DNA of 32,851 nucleotides from an uncultured Alphaproteobacteria bacterium (GTDB taxonomy: Bacteria > Pseudomonadota > Alphaproteobacteria > CAAHEQ01 > UBA3637), in the NCBI GenBank assembly GCA_944391565.1, contig CALXUB010000011.1, forward strand, positions 1 to 32,851, given 5' to 3'. Within the stretch, counting starts at the first letter, position 1; the number at the start of each line of letters is the position of its first letter. This document shows, piece by piece, positions 21,869 through 30,109 of this stretch. A program made the translations under genes and the position numbers. The notes beneath the pieces were generated by a model that was not told where the DNA came from, did no database searches, and worked only from the letters and a program-made list of their open reading frames with translations.

Positions 21869-23323
21869 CTAACAGGTAATTTCATCCAAAGTTAAAACAG
21901 GCAGTTCGTGTCCGAATCGCCAATCCGGTCCGATGCGCAGCCCTTTTGATACTTGAGGCAAGCGCACGGGTTCCATTAACAAACATCCCGCCACGGCGTC
22001 CAATCCGTCATCATGTCCGTTGCCCTGAGGTCGCCATTCGCGCATTTCCGTTAAAAACGGCGTTGCACGGACACGTTCATGTACCCGCAGCGCATCGGCG
22101 GCCAATCGCGCGTCAAAAGCTTCCAAAATGCGTTCGGCTTTAGGTTGGGTGCTGTGGCGCGGCAAAACGGCCGCCGATAAACGCTGAAGCCGAAACGTCC
22201 GGCGCAGCAATTCCGGCAAAAACTTACCGATACCGTTGGTTTCCAACGCCAAAGACGGCAAATGGTATTTTTGAACAAACGCGGCGGCCGCCTGGCATTG
22301 AAAAGCGGCCGACTCGGCACCGGCCGGGACTTTCAGATACTCCACGGCATGCAGCCAGGCGCGGCCTTCTTTATCCGTAAACACGCACGCCAGAACGCTC
22401 GCGTCGCCTTTGTCTGGTTTGCCGAAAGACGGATCCCACCACGCGCTGGCGGACACCATTTGCACATCACCGATGCTTAACGACGCCGACGAGTTGGTTT
22501 CATGATAGACGATTTCCGTATCATAAAAAGTCAACCTGTCCGGATCGAGTCGATTTTCAACGCAAGGCACGGGCGTCAGCATCATTTGACTGGCAAATTT
22601 CCGAGGCCCGCTGCGCCGCCGAATTTCATCGATTTTGGCCAAGCTGAAGCGTTCCGGCCACGCGCTTTGTCCTTCATCGGTCAACAGCGGCAGGAACAAC
22701 CGCTGAAATCCTTCCAAATAGCCGCCCGGCGCCGTGTTGTAAATGGTGTCATAGGCATGCGGGGTGCCGACAAACAGCTGTAATCCGCCCGGCACCAGCA
22801 CAAAAGCCAATTCGCTTAACCGCTGACGCAAATCGGCTCTTTTTTGCGGTGTGTCACAAGTGTTGGGGACTTCGACGTCATCACAGACAATAATATCGGC
22901 TCTGGAACCGGTGATGTTCGCGCCCAATCCGCGGGCCAACACAGACGGATCCCGAAGTTCGGCCCGTCGGCGAACCGTAAACCGATCCGACGCCCATTGA
23001 TCTTTTTCGGCGGGTTTCATGCCTTGTGTCAAAGGGTGTCGTTCAATAATGCGTTTGATATTGCGCACCATTTTTTTAGCCAACTCCCAATCGGCGGACA
23101 GAATTAAAATGCGGGTTTCCGGCCGACACAGCAGCACCCAGGCGCAAAACAATCCCACAATCGTGGATTTGCCCGAGTCACGGAAAGCCATCATTAACGC
23201 TTGTCGTGTTTCGCCGGCCATCAGACGCATCAAAAAACGGCACATTCGACGGTGATGACGGGGAGTTTTCAAGTGTTGTGTTTCATTCCACACCCAGACA
23301 AATTCAGTCAAAGTCACTTTCAT
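21869..23323 (-). CDS. phage terminase large subunit
   Basis: 484 residues. It is the DNA-packaging motor and nuclease. ATPase: Walker A-like A-F-R-D-S-G-K-S-T (46-54) and Walker B A-D-I-I-V-C-D-D (142-149); coupling motif V-G-T-P-H. Nuclease: W-W-D-P-S-F-G-K with following D-A-S near residue 290-310, L-A-L-E-T-N-G-I-G, and G-H-D-D-G-L-D-A near the end supply the acidic triad. Together these place it with T7 gp19-type or related podoviral TerL. All motifs look intact. It overlaps the small-subunit candidate by 20 bases and sits near the 3' end of the operon, as gp19 does in T7. Confidence 0.92.
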   Translation of the reverse strand: MKVTLTEFVWVWNETQHLKTPRHHRRMCRFLMRLMAGETRQALMMAFRDSGKSTIVGLFCAWVLLCRPETRILILSADWELAKKMVRNIKRIIERHPLTQGMKPAEKDQWASDRFTVRRRAELRDPSVLARGLGANITGSRADIIVCDDVEVPNTCDTPQKRADLRQRLSELAFVLVPGGLQLFVGTPHAYDTIYNTAPGGYLEGFQRLFLPLLTDEGQSAWPERFSLAKIDEIRRRSGPRKFASQMMLTPVPCVENRLDPDRLTFYDTEIVYHETNSSASLSIGDVQMVSASAWWDPSFGKPDKGDASVLACVFTDKEGRAWLHAVEYLKVPAGAESAAFQCQAAAAFVQKYHLPSLALETNGIGKFLPELLRRTFRLQRLSAAVLPRHSTQPKAERILEAFDARLAADALRVHERVRATPFLTEMREWRPQGNGHDDGLDAVAGCLLMEPVRLPQVSKGLRIGPDWRFGHELPVLTLDEITC

Positions 23324-23579
23324 TTTCTTCCTCGTCTAACGCCTGCCGCGCCGCCCGGATCCAATCTGTCGGCTCAGGGGTTGCCTGATTTTGGGGCTGA
23401 AGGCCTGTTTCCAGCTTTAACAAAAGCAGCAAATGAGCCAACGCGCTTTTAGCGGCCTGTTGATATTGAATAAAGGCTTTTGCATCGACGGGCGGCGGTT
23501 CGGCGGTAAAGGCATCGTATTGGTTCACGGTTTGGATGATTTTTTCGGGCAAAAGGCGCAAAATCGCCTCTTTGCTCAT
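23304..23579 (-). CDS. probable terminase small subunit
   Basis: 91 residues, predicted helical (S-K-E-A-I-L-R-L-L-P-E-K-I-I-Q-T-V ... Q-Q-A-A-K-S-A-L-A-H-L-L-L-L-L-K), with an acidic tail D-E-E-E-N-E-S-D-F-D. There is no clear HTH. The assignment rests on size and on its place directly before TerL, as gp18 (about 89 residues) in T7. Four-base ATGA overlap with the upstream gene and 20-base overlap with TerL. Confidence 0.55.
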   Translation of the reverse strand: MSKEAILRLLPEKIIQTVNQYDAFTAEPPPVDAKAFIQYQQAAKSALAHLLLLLKLETGLQPQNQATPEPTDWIRAARQALDEEENESDFD

Positions 23580-23944
23580 GAGCCTGTCACGCTGTCAAGC
23601 AGGCTTTTGCCATAACTGGCACCGACCTGCAGCCATTTTTTCTTTTGTGCGCGTTTATTGGCTTTCAAAGTGTCTTGCAGCTCCTGATCAACGGCGGCGT
23701 TTTTCAAGGCGGTTTCTTCACGATAGCCTTTTTGCACGGCGGCGCTTGATCCTTCGTTCGGATTGATTCCCATAGACGCCATTTGCGCCGAATAGCTGCC
23801 CAATGTTTCATCCAACAAATTTTGGTTTGTTTGTTTTTCCAACGCGGCTTTTCGGCGCGCGCTTTTGTTGACGGCTTTGGTTTCACCGGTCAGTCTGTCC
23901 AAAACCAAGTCGCTTAATTCACTGCTGTTTGTTAAACTTCCCAT
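23576..23944 (-). CDS. small phage protein of the tail/core region, unknown
   Basis: 122 residues from the ATG at 23944 (a GTG at 23953 would add three residues). Hydrophilic and helical with Gln/Ala/Lys-rich stretches (R-R-K-A-A-L-E-K-Q-T-N-Q-N-L-L-D; K-A-N-K-R-A-Q-K-K-K-W-L-Q-V-G-A-S-Y-G-K-S). The last part G-A-S-Y-G-K-S-L-L-D-S-V could be a membrane-active end. It stands where T7 has the internal core genes, so it could be a reduced core or injection protein, but there is no sequence support. It overlaps the end of the gp12-like gene if the GTG start is used. Confidence 0.65.
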   Translation of the reverse strand: MGSLTNSSELSDLVLDRLTGETKAVNKSARRKAALEKQTNQNLLDETLGSYSAQMASMGINPNEGSSAAVQKGYREETALKNAAVDQELQDTLKANKRAQKKKWLQVGASYGKSLLDSVTGS

Positions 23945-23945
23945 G

Positions 23946-25847
23946 TTATTCACTCACTTTCATTTCAGTTGTCACAGACACGATTTTGCACGGGCGAGGC
24001 AAATCGCTTTGCACCCGCCATAAAGGCGTCATGCCGTCGCGAATCCACCCCAGCGCATGAATACACACATCGTTGGTTTGGGGCTGCAAGACCTGATCCA
24101 GCTTGAAGTCCTCTGAAAAGCGGGAGACAATGGTTTGTGTTAAACCGCTGCCGACATCGACTTCCAACGATTGCGTGTTGACGACACGAAAACGCGCTTC
24201 GATCAAACGCACGGCTTTCAGCGGCAAAGCACCGGCAGCCGTTGCCGAAACCGGCGGCAAAGGCACGATTTCATGTGTAAACCCTAATCCGATTTCCAAC
24301 GTTTTGGCTTCATAAGGCAATGTGATGCTGTCCCCCGTCACGGTGACATCGTCGCGGATAACGTCATCGGCAACGACCTTGGCGGTAAAGCCGGCCAAAG
24401 CACCGACACCGGACCAAACGGCATGAGCCGTGGCGTCCTCTCCCAACAATGCCGAGTCGGTATGCACATCATCATCAAATGTTTCCAAGCGAATCGATCC
24501 GCCTCGTTCCACCAGCACATACACATCGTCATAAACCACGCAGACGGCCTTGAAAGCGCCCTGCGTTTCCTGCGCGCTCCAGGCCAACACATCTTCGCTT
24601 CGGTAGTTTGTCAGCGTTGCCATCGTGCCATCGGCCATCACCACATACACCAACCGGCGCAGTTGATCATACGCCATATCCACGGGGTTGCGTATTAAGT
24701 GGCTGGACAACAGCGATACATTGGTTGCCTGATATGCCTGTTCCAAATCGGCGAACAAAAATTCGCGGATTTCCCGACCGCTGGCCGATGCGAACAAAGT
24801 TGCTCCCGACACATCCACCGGCGGGATGGAACGATATGTCGGTGACCCGATTCGCGTCTGACGTTTCAGTTGGATATTCTTGGGCGTCAGCGGTTCGCCC
24901 GAAACCATCCATTCCGATCCGGACGTAAAAACCTGCAAATGCCGGCCGCTCATCAGACTTCGAATCGCATTCACCTGATCGGACAGAATGGTAAACTCGA
25001 TGGCTTCGTCATCATTGCCCGTTCCCAAATCAAAGTTCATGATATGAAAGCTTTTGGACAGCCATAATCGGTTCGGTAAATCCCGTGATCCGCCGATGAC
25101 CAACCGACCTTGATAGAACGTGACGGTCGACGGCCATCCGCGCAAAGGTGAAAACGCTTGTTCTTTCCAATCATAGGACGCGGCACCCGTCGTCAAAGCT
25201 TTGGTAATCTGCCCGATGGCTTTGGTAGGGCTGTCCACACGGGTGATACAAATTTCACCGTCATTCAGGCGCAGATAAATCCCGACATAATCTTGCGTAA
25301 AAACGTCTCCCGAAGCCGTCAAAGTCGTCAGACCGGCCAAAACATTGGAAGACAAAGACACATCACTTCGAAAACTGGCATAAGGTTGCATCATGGCGCC
25401 GCCGTCCGTGTCATAGGCCCACAGTTCAAACAGCCAGCTGCCGTCTGATTGACGGGTCAGCTTGCGCGGCTGATAGTCGGGATGCACGATCAACAGCGTA
25501 TCCGCGCTTTGGGTCCAGGACACTTGTTCCACGGCTGCCGCCGGCCACGGCGTTGTGATGTTTGTCACCCATTCTTCGTTTTGATAAATCGACATTTGAT
25601 AAGGCGACAAAACAATCAAATACGTCTGTTCGGTGTTAAAGGTAAACGGAATCAACCGCTGGGCGTTCGGCGCCGAAGCCACAAACCGCAATCCGGCACG
25701 CCGCGCCACGCCGCCGATGGGATCGATAAATACGTTTTTCAACGTGGTCGCACCGTTTTCATAGGCTTGCAAATCCGATCGCCCCAATACGTCCATGGAC
25801 ACTTCGCCGGCAGTAAAGTTGGTTTTATGATTAAAAATATTGCTCAT
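23946..25847 (-). CDS. T7 gp12-like tail tubular protein B (nozzle)
   Basis: 633 residues. The N-terminus F-N-H-K-T-N-F-T-A-G-E-V-S ... L-G-R-S-D-L-Q-A-Y-E-N-G-A-T-T-L-K-N-V-F-I-D-P-I-G-G-V-A-R-R-A-G is the pattern of podoviral nozzle proteins. Beta-rich repeats follow: F-N-T-E-Q-T-Y-L-I-V-L-S, P-S-T-V-T-F-Y-Q-G-R-L-V-I-G-G-S and F-T-S-G-S-E-W-M-V-S-G. It forms the short tail end below the gp11 ring. The start overlaps the gp11-like stop by four bases. Shorter than T7 gp12 (794 residues). Confidence 0.85.
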   Translation of the reverse strand: MSNIFNHKTNFTAGEVSMDVLGRSDLQAYENGATTLKNVFIDPIGGVARRAGLRFVASAPNAQRLIPFTFNTEQTYLIVLSPYQMSIYQNEEWVTNITTPWPAAAVEQVSWTQSADTLLIVHPDYQPRKLTRQSDGSWLFELWAYDTDGGAMMQPYASFRSDVSLSSNVLAGLTTLTASGDVFTQDYVGIYLRLNDGEICITRVDSPTKAIGQITKALTTGAASYDWKEQAFSPLRGWPSTVTFYQGRLVIGGSRDLPNRLWLSKSFHIMNFDLGTGNDDEAIEFTILSDQVNAIRSLMSGRHLQVFTSGSEWMVSGEPLTPKNIQLKRQTRIGSPTYRSIPPVDVSGATLFASASGREIREFLFADLEQAYQATNVSLLSSHLIRNPVDMAYDQLRRLVYVVMADGTMATLTNYRSEDVLAWSAQETQGAFKAVCVVYDDVYVLVERGGSIRLETFDDDVHTDSALLGEDATAHAVWSGVGALAGFTAKVVADDVIRDDVTVTGDSITLPYEAKTLEIGLGFTHEIVPLPPVSATAAGALPLKAVRLIEARFRVVNTQSLEVDVGSGLTQTIVSRFSEDFKLDQVLQPQTNDVCIHALGWIRDGMTPLWRVQSDLPRPCKIVSVTTEMKVSE

Positions 25848-26413
25848 CCTCTGACTCCGATTAAGGGGAAATCTTCAATTGCATTAGGCACGGCCTGCTG
25901 CGCGTCGACCAGCTTGGCCTGTTGGAACTCCTCGTTAGCGATTTTGGTTAAAAATTCGGCGCGTGAAGTGCTTTCGGTCAACGGCAGACAAAATTCGGCC
26001 GCCAGTCGAGCAATCAAAACTTGATCGAAAAAGGGCGGGAAAGCTTGTTCTTCCGGCCGGAACAAATAAGTCAGCATGACATTTTCGGCATCGGTATGCA
26101 GCTTGTTTTCATGAATCCGGTAATCGATGCCTTGGCCTTTTTGACCTGTGCCGGCCGATAAAACGCGCAGGAAATCCACCGGCAGCTGATAAGCATAAGT
26201 GTAATCTGCCGAAGGAGCCTGCACCAAACGAGGCAGACGGGTCTGAGCCATGGCAAACCGCCACGGATGCGCCGACAACAGCGCGTCGCGCACCGAGCTG
26301 TATAAATGCATGGCGACCTCCGATTCGGCCGTGTTTTCATTAAAAGAAACGATGCCTTTTGCACCGATTTTGATCAATGCCCTGGAACAGAGCGAAATAG
26401 CAGTCGTGGCCAT
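25844..26413 (-). CDS. T7 gp11-like tail tubular protein A (head-tail adaptor)
   Basis: 189 residues, close to the 196 of T7 gp11. Pattern: A-I-S-L-C-S-R-A-L-I-K-I-G-A ... S-E-V-A-M-H-L-Y-S-S-V-R-D-A-L-L-S-A-H-P-W-R-F-A, then Y-A-Y-Q-L-P-V-D-F-L-R-V-L, typical of the adaptor that joins portal and nozzle. Follows the capsid gene after a strong terminator hairpin; GGGAGGA precedes the start. Confidence 0.88.
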   Translation of the reverse strand: MATTAISLCSRALIKIGAKGIVSFNENTAESEVAMHLYSSVRDALLSAHPWRFAMAQTRLPRLVQAPSADYTYAYQLPVDFLRVLSAGTGQKGQGIDYRIHENKLHTDAENVMLTYLFRPEEQAFPPFFDQVLIARLAAEFCLPLTESTSRAEFLTKIANEEFQQAKLVDAQQAVPNAIEDFPLIGVRG

Positions 26414-26427
26414 GTGTATCCTCCCGA

Positions 26428-26455
26428 AATAAAAAGGCGGCTCCGAAGAGCCGCC
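26428..26455 (-). terminator. terminator-like hairpin after the capsid gene
   Basis: On the minus strand GGCGGCTC, loop TTCG, GAGCCGCC, then TTTTTAT. A UUCG-capped 8-bp stem located between the capsid and gp11-like genes of the same operon. Confidence 0.88.
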
Positions 26456-26463
26456 GAGTCCGT

Positions 26464-27291
26464 TTAGTCTTTTGCGACGATTTTAATCACGCCCTTGGCA
26501 TCAATCAGACAAGCTCCCTGGCTCATCATGTTGTTGACAAAGTGGGCTGCATAATCGCCGTGCCAGGTGATGTCTGTTTTAATATCCAATCCCACGGCAT
26601 GGCCGACGGCGTTTTTGTGATAAATGTAGCACGTGTGCGTTTTGTTGGTCGTATCTGCCGGCAAACCCGTGTGCATAATCCAGTTAATGCCCAACCATTT
26701 ACGGCTTTCACAACCGGCGACGAAGGGCGTTTTATCGCCGACATAATCGGCCGAAGAAAACTCCTCGATGGAAAGCAACTGATTCCACTGAGCCGGGGCT
26801 ACCAAGCCGTATCGTTCGCCGTCATCGGGGATATCCTCGGTGTTCAGCTGTGTAAAGGCTTTCAAGATCAAATCTTTGCTCAGCTGCGTGCTGCCATCAC
26901 CGACGGCTGTCGTTGTTTTCCCGAGCGCCGTGATAATCAACTCGTCGGTTTTGCGGCCGAGTGCATAAGCGCCGGCTTGTGCCACCGCGCGGCGTTCGTC
27001 ATGTCCGGTTTTCAATTCATCCAAACTGTCCACCCATTCTCCGGCGTAATAGTCAGACAAAGCGCATTCCACGGCGGTATGTGCCAAGTTCATGACCGGG
27101 ACTTGGCCGTTGCGGGTTTTTGATGCGGCCGTTCCTGTTCCGATTTTCTGGAACGTTGTGGAAGCGCCCCGAATATCGCCTTTGGAACGAACGGTTGATT
27201 TCAGTTTGGAACCCATTTGTTGATACGCCGTGACGACTTCCGCTTGGAAGTGTTTGATAAACGACGTATCGATTGTGTTTGTTGTACTCAT
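26464..27291 (-). CDS. phage major capsid protein (probable)
   Basis: 275 residues. N-terminus helical (F-I-K-H-F-Q-A-E-V-V-T-A-Y-Q-Q), then S-K-L-K-S-T-V-R-S-K-G-D-I-R-G-A-S-T-T-F-Q-K-I-G, W-V-D-S-L-D-E-L-K-T and a long helix A-V-A-Q-A-G-A-Y-A-L-G-R-K-T-D-E-L-I-I-T-A-L-G. This fits HK97-fold coat proteins of small podoviruses; no delta-domain protease is needed since a separate scaffold precedes. Position between scaffold and gp11-like adaptor is exactly as in T7. Bracketed by two strong terminator hairpins, likely to set its mRNA level apart. AAAGGAG precedes the start. Confidence 0.82.
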   Translation of the reverse strand: MSTTNTIDTSFIKHFQAEVVTAYQQMGSKLKSTVRSKGDIRGASTTFQKIGTGTAASKTRNGQVPVMNLAHTAVECALSDYYAGEWVDSLDELKTGHDERRAVAQAGAYALGRKTDELIITALGKTTTAVGDGSTQLSKDLILKAFTQLNTEDIPDDGERYGLVAPAQWNQLLSIEEFSSADYVGDKTPFVAGCESRKWLGINWIMHTGLPADTTNKTHTCYIYHKNAVGHAVGLDIKTDITWHGDYAAHFVNNMMSQGACLIDAKGVIKIVAKD

Positions 27292-27305
27292 GTTTACTCC
27301 TTTGT

Positions 27306-27330
27306 TTAAAAAAAAGCCCGCCGAAGCGGG
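27306..27330 (-). terminator. terminator-like hairpin before the capsid gene
   Basis: On the minus strand CCCGC, loop TTCG, GCGGG, then C and nine T. It lies after the scaffold gene and ends just before the capsid ribosome-binding site. Confidence 0.85.
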
Positions 27331-27406
27331 AACAGACAGCTTGTCAAAGGTTCCGGAAAATCCGCCTTTGCAAAGCCTGTGTCATAAAAGGTCCGAAGAT
27401 TGTCTT

Positions 27407-28111
27407 TTATGATTGCGTGCCGGGATAGAGCCGTCGAAACCCGTCCGATACTTTTTTCAAGGTCGCCGGATCCTGCTCTTTCCAGTATTTCGGGGACATC
27501 ATCAGCTTTTTAAGGCCCTCTTCGTCCAAAATTTCTTCGTCGCCCGCGGATCGGTTCATCAATCCCGGTTCACCGCTTTGCATCATGCCGTAAAGCGCCA
27601 TCACGCCTTCATAAGTGGTGGCCATGGCATCGACGACCTGTGTCGGCAGATGCCCGCGTGCCCAAGCCCCGATTTGACGAGAGACCTCTCCCCATCGTTC
27701 ATTTCCGCCGAAGTGATGCACCAAAGCCGCGCGCTGACGAGACGCTTCATATTCTTGTGCCAATTCCTGAATGACGGGCATGATTTTTTGGGCCGCCAAA
27801 TCATAAACGGCTTGCGCCTGTTTGTTGGTAAAGCCCAAGTCATACAAATATCGGTTAACGTCAGGATCGGAAGCCATCAGCTCGTTTGTGACGGTAATCT
27901 GATAAGCCTCGGGCGACTCGGGCACCCCCAAGGCACGATAAAACGCCTGCCGTTCTTCGGGCGCAGCGTCATCGGCAGGCACCTGTACCATGCGGCTTAA
28001 TTTTTTTTCCAGCTCCTGATAGGACTTTAACAGCTCGTTGACACGCAGCTGACCGTTTTCATCCTGAAACTTTGACGGAATGACTGTTTTTTCGATTAAG
28101 TTTTCAACCAT
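27407..28111 (-). CDS. phage scaffold (capsid assembly) protein
   Basis: 234 residues. Sequence resembles gp9-type scaffolds: an N-terminal linker (K-F-Q-D-E-N-G-Q-L-R-V-N-E-L-L-K-S-Y-Q-E-L-E-K-K-L), then a conserved P-E-S-P-E-A-Y-Q-I-T-V stretch, a long charged helix, and a C-terminal end with L-K-K-L-M-M-S-P-K-Y-W near 200-210. The latter resembles the coat-binding helix of scaffolds. Overlaps the Bbp19-like stop by eight bases. Followed after about 75 bases by a terminator, then the capsid gene. Confidence 0.8.
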   Translation of the reverse strand: MVENLIEKTVIPSKFQDENGQLRVNELLKSYQELEKKLSRMVQVPADDAAPEERQAFYRALGVPESPEAYQITVTNELMASDPDVNRYLYDLGFTNKQAQAVYDLAAQKIMPVIQELAQEYEASRQRAALVHHFGGNERWGEVSRQIGAWARGHLPTQVVDAMATTYEGVMALYGMMQSGEPGLMNRSAGDEEILDEEGLKKLMMSPKYWKEQDPATLKKVSDGFRRLYPGTQS

Positions 28112-28346
28112 TGTTTTCTCCTTTGTCAGTTGGATAGGTGGCGCCTTGTTTTCCTTCCTGAATCAAGCGGGCGAGATGCGCCACAAGCGCCCGTTGTCCT
28201 TCCAAAAACCGAAGTTCGGCGTCTGTCGCACCGGCGCCCAGCACACGTCCGCGCGTCAGGTTTTCCAGATACGCCAGCACTTGTCGGCCCGCCCGCGTTT
28301 GAAAGCATCGAACACAGGCTTTGGCGGTTTCCGTTCGCGTCAGCAT
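28104..28346 (-). CDS. Bbp19-like phage protein
   Basis: 80 residues from the ATG at 28346 (seven-base overlap with the portal stop). The pattern C-V-R-C-F-Q-T-R-A-G-R-Q-V-L-A-Y-L-E-N-L ... D-A-E-L-R-F-L-E-G-Q-R-A-L-V-A-H-L resembles the small protein next to the portal in BPP-1-type podoviruses (Bbp19). Function unknown. The family often has D-P with an E-G-x-R box, and E-G-Q-R is present here. Confidence 0.72.
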   Translation of the reverse strand: MLTRTETAKACVRCFQTRAGRQVLAYLENLTRGRVLGAGATDAELRFLEGQRALVAHLARLIQEGKQGATYPTDKGENNG

Positions 28347-29797
28347 GCGGCGGTCTCCGTATTCAACAGATCCGCCGGAACGCCCAACCGAGACGCCAGC
28401 CATCTGGCAAACGCCGGACCGTTCAAGTATCCCAACGCCTCTTGTCCCAGCGGCGCCAGTTGGTTCAGCCATGTCAACGCGTTTTGAGCTTCTTGTTCGG
28501 CCTGCATGCGGGCAATGGGCGATTTGTAATGCACGTCCGCCAGCCGTCCGTCCAAATAAATTTCGGGTATTTCACCCCGACGGCGCAGAATGTAAACCGC
28601 GCGTTCAATCAAGGGATGTAGCAGCTCGCTTTGCAGCCGACCGTAAGTGGCGCCCAACACACGCACCATTTCGGCCGTCCGTTCCAACACTTCCGTCGCC
28701 GTCATTTTCGGTGATTCGACCTGCCCCAGCTTATCAGCCAACAACGCATGCCGAATGCGCGCCCGCAAGTCTTCCAAAACCAACTGAGACACGTCAAAAT
28801 TACCGGCGGCCTCCAACGGCGTCAGCCCTTTTGATCCGACGGCTTTGGGAATAATTGCGCCCGGGACTAACCGAATATTGGCCGGGTTTAAAACGCCGTC
28901 GTCTTCGGCTTGCCAAATTCCCGTCACGGCGATTGTCGCGTTTTTTAAAATCAACTCGACGACTTTATTGGCGGTTTTAATATCCGGCAGGGCTTTCATC
29001 ACCGGCGAGCGGCCATAAATCTCGCCCGGTGTTTTTTGCCAACGAAAGGTAATGAAAGGGGAATTTTCAAAATACCCTGTTTTTAACACCGGGAAGTCCG
29101 AAGCGCCGAATACATGGTCTGTATCGTTTTCAACAAACACCGTGTAATCATAACCGCCGTTGTCCCGCGGCACGACGCATTCGATGATGGAAAAAAGGCG
29201 ATCTTTCGAATCTTTTATATCGGCGCCTTTGATTTGTCCTTTGTTAAAACGCGCCGCGATTTGCCCTGCCGTCAGCTGACAGCGTCGAAACGTCGTGTCC
29301 GGTCGCCCCGAAGGACCTTCATCAATATAAACCTCGGCCAACGGCACGGCCGTGAATTTAAAAGCACTTTTGGCCCCGACTTTGTTTTCTTCAAACAACA
29401 GACAAGCCGTCCCGACCGTCACCAAATCCAAAAAACATTGATGCACCTCCACGCCGAACGAAGAACGATCCAAATGCGAACGAATGACCTCGGACACTTT
29501 TTGCAAATGCTGTGCGACAATATCCGCTTCTTCGGGAGCGACTTCTGTGCCGGTCATTAAATCAAACCACTGCGTCCATGGGGGTGTCAGCTCGGAAAAC
29601 ATCGAAGCCGACACTTGATCCACGCTGTCCGGCGCCGTGCCGTCATACAAATGATCCGTTTGGCTGAACGATCCGGAAAACAGGCCTTCGCGCTGCGGCA
29701 AAGCATAGGCATAACAAGCCCGCCACGTATTTTCCAAAACACTGCGCCGCGCGGCCAAATGCTGAAACGTCTCATAAAGCTTTTGAGTATCAGTCAT
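28340..29797 (-). CDS. podoviral portal (head-to-tail connector) protein
   Basis: 485 residues; the ATG at 29797 follows GGGAG, whereas an ATG at 29965 would run back over the previous gene. Pattern of the T7 gp8 / P22-related connector family: F-Q-H-L-A-A-R-R-S-V-L-E-N-T-W-R ... L-Y-D-G-T-A-P-D-S-V-D-Q-V-S-A-S-M-F-S-E-L-T-P-P-W-T-Q-W-F; the middle has F-R-W-Q-K-T-P-G-E-I-Y-G-R-S-P-V-M and the end K-M-T-A-T-E-V-L-E-R-T-A-E-M. The dodecameric portal carries the DNA in and out of the capsid. T7 gp8 has 536 residues. Starts one base after the previous stop. Confidence 0.9.
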   Translation of the reverse strand: MTDTQKLYETFQHLAARRSVLENTWRACYAYALPQREGLFSGSFSQTDHLYDGTAPDSVDQVSASMFSELTPPWTQWFDLMTGTEVAPEEADIVAQHLQKVSEVIRSHLDRSSFGVEVHQCFLDLVTVGTACLLFEENKVGAKSAFKFTAVPLAEVYIDEGPSGRPDTTFRRCQLTAGQIAARFNKGQIKGADIKDSKDRLFSIIECVVPRDNGGYDYTVFVENDTDHVFGASDFPVLKTGYFENSPFITFRWQKTPGEIYGRSPVMKALPDIKTANKVVELILKNATIAVTGIWQAEDDGVLNPANIRLVPGAIIPKAVGSKGLTPLEAAGNFDVSQLVLEDLRARIRHALLADKLGQVESPKMTATEVLERTAEMVRVLGATYGRLQSELLHPLIERAVYILRRRGEIPEIYLDGRLADVHYKSPIARMQAEQEAQNALTWLNQLAPLGQEALGYLNGPAFARWLASRLGVPADLLNTETAAC

Positions 29798-29798
29798 A

Positions 29799-29987
29799 TT
29801 ATTCTCCCAACAGTTTTTTGCGCTTGGGCGCTTCATCCGTTTGGTCCAACAATCCCCGCATGGAGGTTTGAACCGTTTGAAGACCGGCTTGCCGCGCGCG
29901 ATAGCTGCTGTCATCTTCCTCGGCAGTATTTGATTCGACATGTTCTTCTTTGTTTTCATAGCCAATGAATTCCTTGACCTTTTTCAT
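29799..29987 (-). CDS. small phage protein before the portal gene
   Basis: 62 residues from the ATG at 29987 (GAAAGGAG upstream). Charged throughout, beginning M-K-K-V-K-E-F-I-G-Y-E and ending P-K-R-K-K-L-L-G-E. First gene after the leader terminator, hence first gene of the structural operon. Unknown function; it could be a small regulator or head protein. Confidence 0.65.
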   Translation of the reverse strand: MKKVKEFIGYENKEEHVESNTAEEDDSSYRARQAGLQTVQTSMRGLLDQTDEAPKRKKLLGE

Positions 29988-30013
29988 GACGCTTTCTCCT
30001 TTCTGATTTAGGC

Positions 30014-30046
30014 AATAAAAAATCCCCCGGCCTGAAACCGGAGGAT
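30014..30046 (-). terminator. leader terminator of the structural operon
   Basis: On the minus strand ATCCTCCGG, loop TTTCAGG, CCGGGGGAT (one T-G pair), then TTTTTATT. It lies between the promoter at 30109-30081 and the first gene at 29987. Confidence 0.85.
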
Positions 30047-30080
30047 GAAACAGATACACCTCTTGCTTTTAACAGAAGCT

Positions 30081-30109
30081 ACCTTAGCACACTTTTGGAT
30101 CGTTGTCAA
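30081..30109 (-). promoter_or_regulatory. promoter of the structural operon
   Basis: On the minus strand TTGACA (30109-30104), 17 bases, TAAGGT (30086-30081). It overlaps the last codons of the gene at 30084-30497. Confidence 0.75.

Noticed and set aside
25449..26024. 191-codon open frame on the plus strand
   Set aside because: Antisense to the gp12-like and gp11-like genes; no ribosome-binding site and no recognisable domain.
27319..27347. Internal promoter before the capsid gene
   Set aside because: TTGACA is present on the minus strand (27347-27342) but the -10 position reads TCGGCG, inside the terminator stem.
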